Shown here: positions 54,048-56,000 of the stretch, in pieces
Numbering within the stretch: the first letter of the stretch is position 1
Layout of the letters: each line of letters opens with the position of its first letter
Source of the DNA: Adiantum capillus-veneris
Lineage: Eukaryota > Streptophyta > Polypodiopsida > Polypodiales > Pteridaceae
Length of the DNA stretch: 56,000 nucleotides
Direction: 5' to 3'
Assembly (NCBI GenBank): GCA_014529385.2
Contig: CM043956.1
Location: forward strand, 60,773,120 to 60,829,119
The notes under the pieces: generated by a model
Seen by the model: the letters and a program-made list of their open reading frames with translations, nothing else
Told to the model about the DNA's origin: nothing
The model's database searches: none
Program-made: the position numbers and the translations under genes

Positions 54048-54596
54048 TGCTGATCCATGGGATCTTTCGGAGGTAAACCGAAAGGCTCAAGGTAAAGTTC
54101 CAAAATTTGAGGAGTATCTGCTAGGTCCTCCTCCTCCATCCACTTTGCATCCAATGCCGGATAGTTCTTAAATTTCACTAAGAACCGTTGAATCACTTTA
54201 CCTTTCACTTTTCTTTCCTCGTGTGCCAAAATCTGTTTTGGAACGAGTATCTCCTCGCTCTCTTCCACTTCGGGTTGCTCATCAAGCTCCTCATCAACTG
54301 GCACCTCACCCTTTAACGGTTTCAAGAGACTCACATGAAATACATTGTGAATCTTCCAAGTATCCGGCAACTTAAGTTTGAAGGATACATCATTTATCTT
54401 CTCTAGCATTTGGAAAGGGCCATAATATTTCATGCTAAGCTTTGGAAAAAGCGGCTCCTTTCCCTTTCATTTCCTTAGGCGTGCCTTCTCAAAACGTAAG
54501 AGCACCCAATCATCTTCCTTCAACTTCAAGTTGCGTTGATGTTGATCCGCTGCCTTTTTATGCCGTGCTCGAGACTTCTCTAGAGCCTCTTGGCAA
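54043..54596 (-). pseudogene. Chromovirus integrase C-terminus and chromodomain fragment
   Basis: The minus strand reads LKEDDWVLLRFEKARLRK, a stop, then KYYGPFQMLEKINDVSFKLK and HNVFHVSLLKPLKG (integrase C-terminal GPF/Y module), an acidic linker, and the chromodomain VIQRFLVKFKNYPALDAKW followed by MEEEDL. This is the last part of a Ty3/gypsy chromovirus pol. It is better preserved than the copy at 2081-2359 and differs enough to be another family. Upstream pol is missing; at about 54597 the sequence changes abruptly to LINE. Confidence 0.85.
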
Positions 54597-54770
54597 AAAT
54601 CTCCTGGTCCCCATCTAGTCAATGGCTTTCTTTACCATCTCAACGATAAAGAAAGTGCATGTCTGTGGGCATGGCTCCGGAGGGTCAGGTAGAGCCTGCT
54701 GTCCTAGAACTGTGTAAAGAGATGCTACATATGCGCCCCAAATCTCGATTGATGTGATAGCCGGTTGGGA

Positions 54771-54796
54771 GGGGGGGGGGGGGGGGGGGGGGGGGG
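54771..54796. repeat. Poly-G tract, 26 bases
   Basis: This is an uninterrupted G run within the LINE fragment. It is one of three mononucleotide G/C tracts of 23-26 bases in the window. Confidence 0.95.
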
Positions 54797-54801
54797 AGAA
54801 T

Positions 54802-54868
54802 GCTCATGAAAAAATCTCCATGCCTCGCCTGAGTCCTGGCTCATGAAAAAATCTCCATGCCTCGCTTG
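54802..54868. repeat. 37-bp tandem duplication
   Basis: GCTCATGAAAAAATCTCC and what follows are repeated at a 37-bp offset within the LINE fragment. Confidence 0.9.
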
Positions 54869-55083
54869 TACAACTCCTCTAACGGAGCAAGGTAAGTCCT
54901 CTTCTTCCGTCGCACTAGGCATCAGAAGGCTATCTGTGACTATCTATGAGTAATGGCTTCCAAGAGCACCTCTCTGTGAAATGTGGCTCGTCTCTCTACA
55001 CTCCTCATCATACCAACTGTTTTGGGGCATACTTTGAGAACGTCGTTTGTGTCCGGGTTGGGTGTGTGGGTATCATTGCTACA

Positions 55084-55116
55084 TTTATATATATATATAT
55101 ATAGATATATAGATAT

Positions 55117-55165
<49 letters not shown>
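55084..55165. repeat. (TA)n-(GATA)n-(GA)n compound microsatellite
   Basis: TA units pass through AGATAT units into a GA array ending at 55164, next to the start of an LTR. Confidence 0.95.
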
Positions 55166-55167
<2 letters not shown>

Positions 55168-55168
55168 T

Positions 55169-55831
55169 GTAACAAACTGTTGACGTGTCAAAGCCTAAAG
55201 AATGAAGCCAACTTACAGATGTCGGCTGAGGAGCCTAAACCCTAAGAAGAACAAGTAGCAGAAGAAGAAGAAGTCCTACCAACTTATGGGGACCCCGTCC
55301 GATGGGGCCCCAAGTGACATAAAGAATTAAAATAAAGTAGGACTCACACACACACACAAGAATTGTGAAGCCAGCTGATGACGTGGCAGATTTCGAAAAT
55401 CACGCTGACTGATGGCGTGGCATGCTGTACAGATTTTTGCGTTTTGCGTTGATTGCTGACATGGCAGGCTGTACGGATTTCCGTGATTTACATTGGCAGC
55501 TTTTTGGCTTTGCTTTTGGACCAAATGCTTTTGAGTTTGAAGGCTTTTTATTGTAAACTACTTTTGGGGCCTAGGGCCTTTAAATATGTGGTTAGGGCTC
55601 ATTCTCTGGCATGCTTCGTGGAGAAGGTGCAAAGTTTAGAGTACCGGCTTGTACTGTGTTGATGCAATATAAAGAAATATCGAAAGGGCCGCCAAGGTTT
55701 GGGGCCAATACTCTCTAGGTGGACTTCCGTGTCGCGTGTCGTCTCTCTCTTTCAGTTCAGTTGTTATTGAAGTGCTAAAAGTCTGTTCAGTATGCTCTTT
55801 TCTATTGGCACGTGGTGCCTGTCTTGTGACA
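55169..55831 (+). repeat. 5' LTR of a retrotransposon leaving the window
   Basis: The sequence begins TGTAACAAACTG and ends CTTGTGACA, 663 bp, followed at once by a primer-binding-site-like sequence. It holds a TATA-like TTTAAATATG near 55579 and a GTGGACTTCCGTGTCGCG stretch downstream. Its partner LTR and coding part would lie beyond 56000; its start is less certain than its end. Confidence 0.65.
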
Positions 55832-55832
55832 A

Positions 55833-55850
55833 TGGTATGAGAGCATCAGG
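55833..55850 (+). other. Primer-binding site, variant of the tRNA-Met type
   Basis: TGGTATGAGAGCATCAGG matches the TGGTATCAGAGC consensus except for one base (G for C at position 7) and lies one base after the LTR. The remaining sequence to 56000 has no coding motif. Confidence 0.75.
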
Positions 55851-56000
55851 CGTGTGCTTTTCTGAAAGCATACCGATCCTACCAAGGAGCAGACAGAGCA
55901 AGATTGCACTTTCAAAAATTCATTTGCACTTTCAAAAATTCATTGGAAATTTAGGTTCGTGCTCCGACCCCGGACTTATTAGCCACTCTCACCCTTACTT

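Larger units (their letters stand above)
54597..55080 (-). pseudogene. LINE fragment between endonuclease and reverse transcriptase
   Basis: The minus strand has PCPQTCTFFIVEMVKKAID and, upstream, SLYTVLGQQALPDPP, both close to the LINE at 48290-49102. Further upstream come SVERRATFHREVLLEAITHR and LEELYKRGMEIF. Only this middle section of ORF2 is present. It gives the uninterrupted version of the site hit by the hAT-like element at 48363. Confidence 0.75.

Noticed and set aside
55240-55252. Plant telomere-type CCCTAAA word
   Set aside because: Only one copy is present; not an interstitial telomere array.

Overview
This is repeat-dominated nuclear DNA of a land plant. LTR retrotransposons, most primed by an initiator-tRNA-Met type site, are nested inside one another. 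Around them lie LINE relics, small inverted-repeat DNA transposons and very long (CT)n, (GT)n and poly-G tracts. I found no intact host gene, rRNA, tRNA or CRISPR array, and no bacterial-style operon. The repeat mix would suit a large, repeat-rich genome such as a fern or lycophyte, but nothing in the window proves a lineage.

Left third (1-22,800). Three elements sit in or beside an older minus-strand Ty3/gypsy relic. They are: a chromodomain Ty3/gypsy (292-8933, minus) with about 1.6 kb LTRs; a young, almost complete Ty1/copia (9145-14787, minus) whose 187-bp LTRs differ at one site and whose polyprotein carries a single in-frame stop; and a plus-strand gypsy-like element (14839-20604) that codes only for gag, a protease-like domain and an unrecognised acidic C-terminal part. 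The older relic keeps integrase and RNase H (20620-22330) directly beside its leader, its tRNA-Asp-type primer site and an LTR.

Middle (22,800-42,100). LINE scraps and dense microsatellites come first. Next is a copia element (24062-28629, minus) with a 17-bp hairpin in one LTR and a foreign, truncated copia LTR replacing its integrase/RT centre. A decayed plus-strand LINE (28935-31690) follows. Then a 6.9-kb LTR element without visible coding capacity (32986-39843, plus) sits between two minus-strand pieces of an unfamiliar protein relic, one of which carries a SWIM-like zinc motif. A 1.3-kb inverted-repeat element lies inside the non-coding one.

Right (42,100-56,000). A possible isolated exon lies near 42.6 kb. 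A LINE is then split into a 3' part on the minus strand (45900-49165) and a 5' part on the plus strand (about 49200-51175), a head-to-head layout that suggests 5' inversion during insertion. One hAT-like element (48363-49094) interrupts it and a second, small hAT-type MITE with a perfect 8-bp target duplication lies at 51904-52241. The window ends with a chromodomain-integrase fragment fused to another LINE fragment, and with the 5' LTR and primer site of a further retrotransposon that runs off the right edge.

The elements appear to interact only through nesting and possible trans-mobilisation: elements lacking reverse transcriptase (14839-20604 and 32986-39843) would need enzymes from elsewhere.
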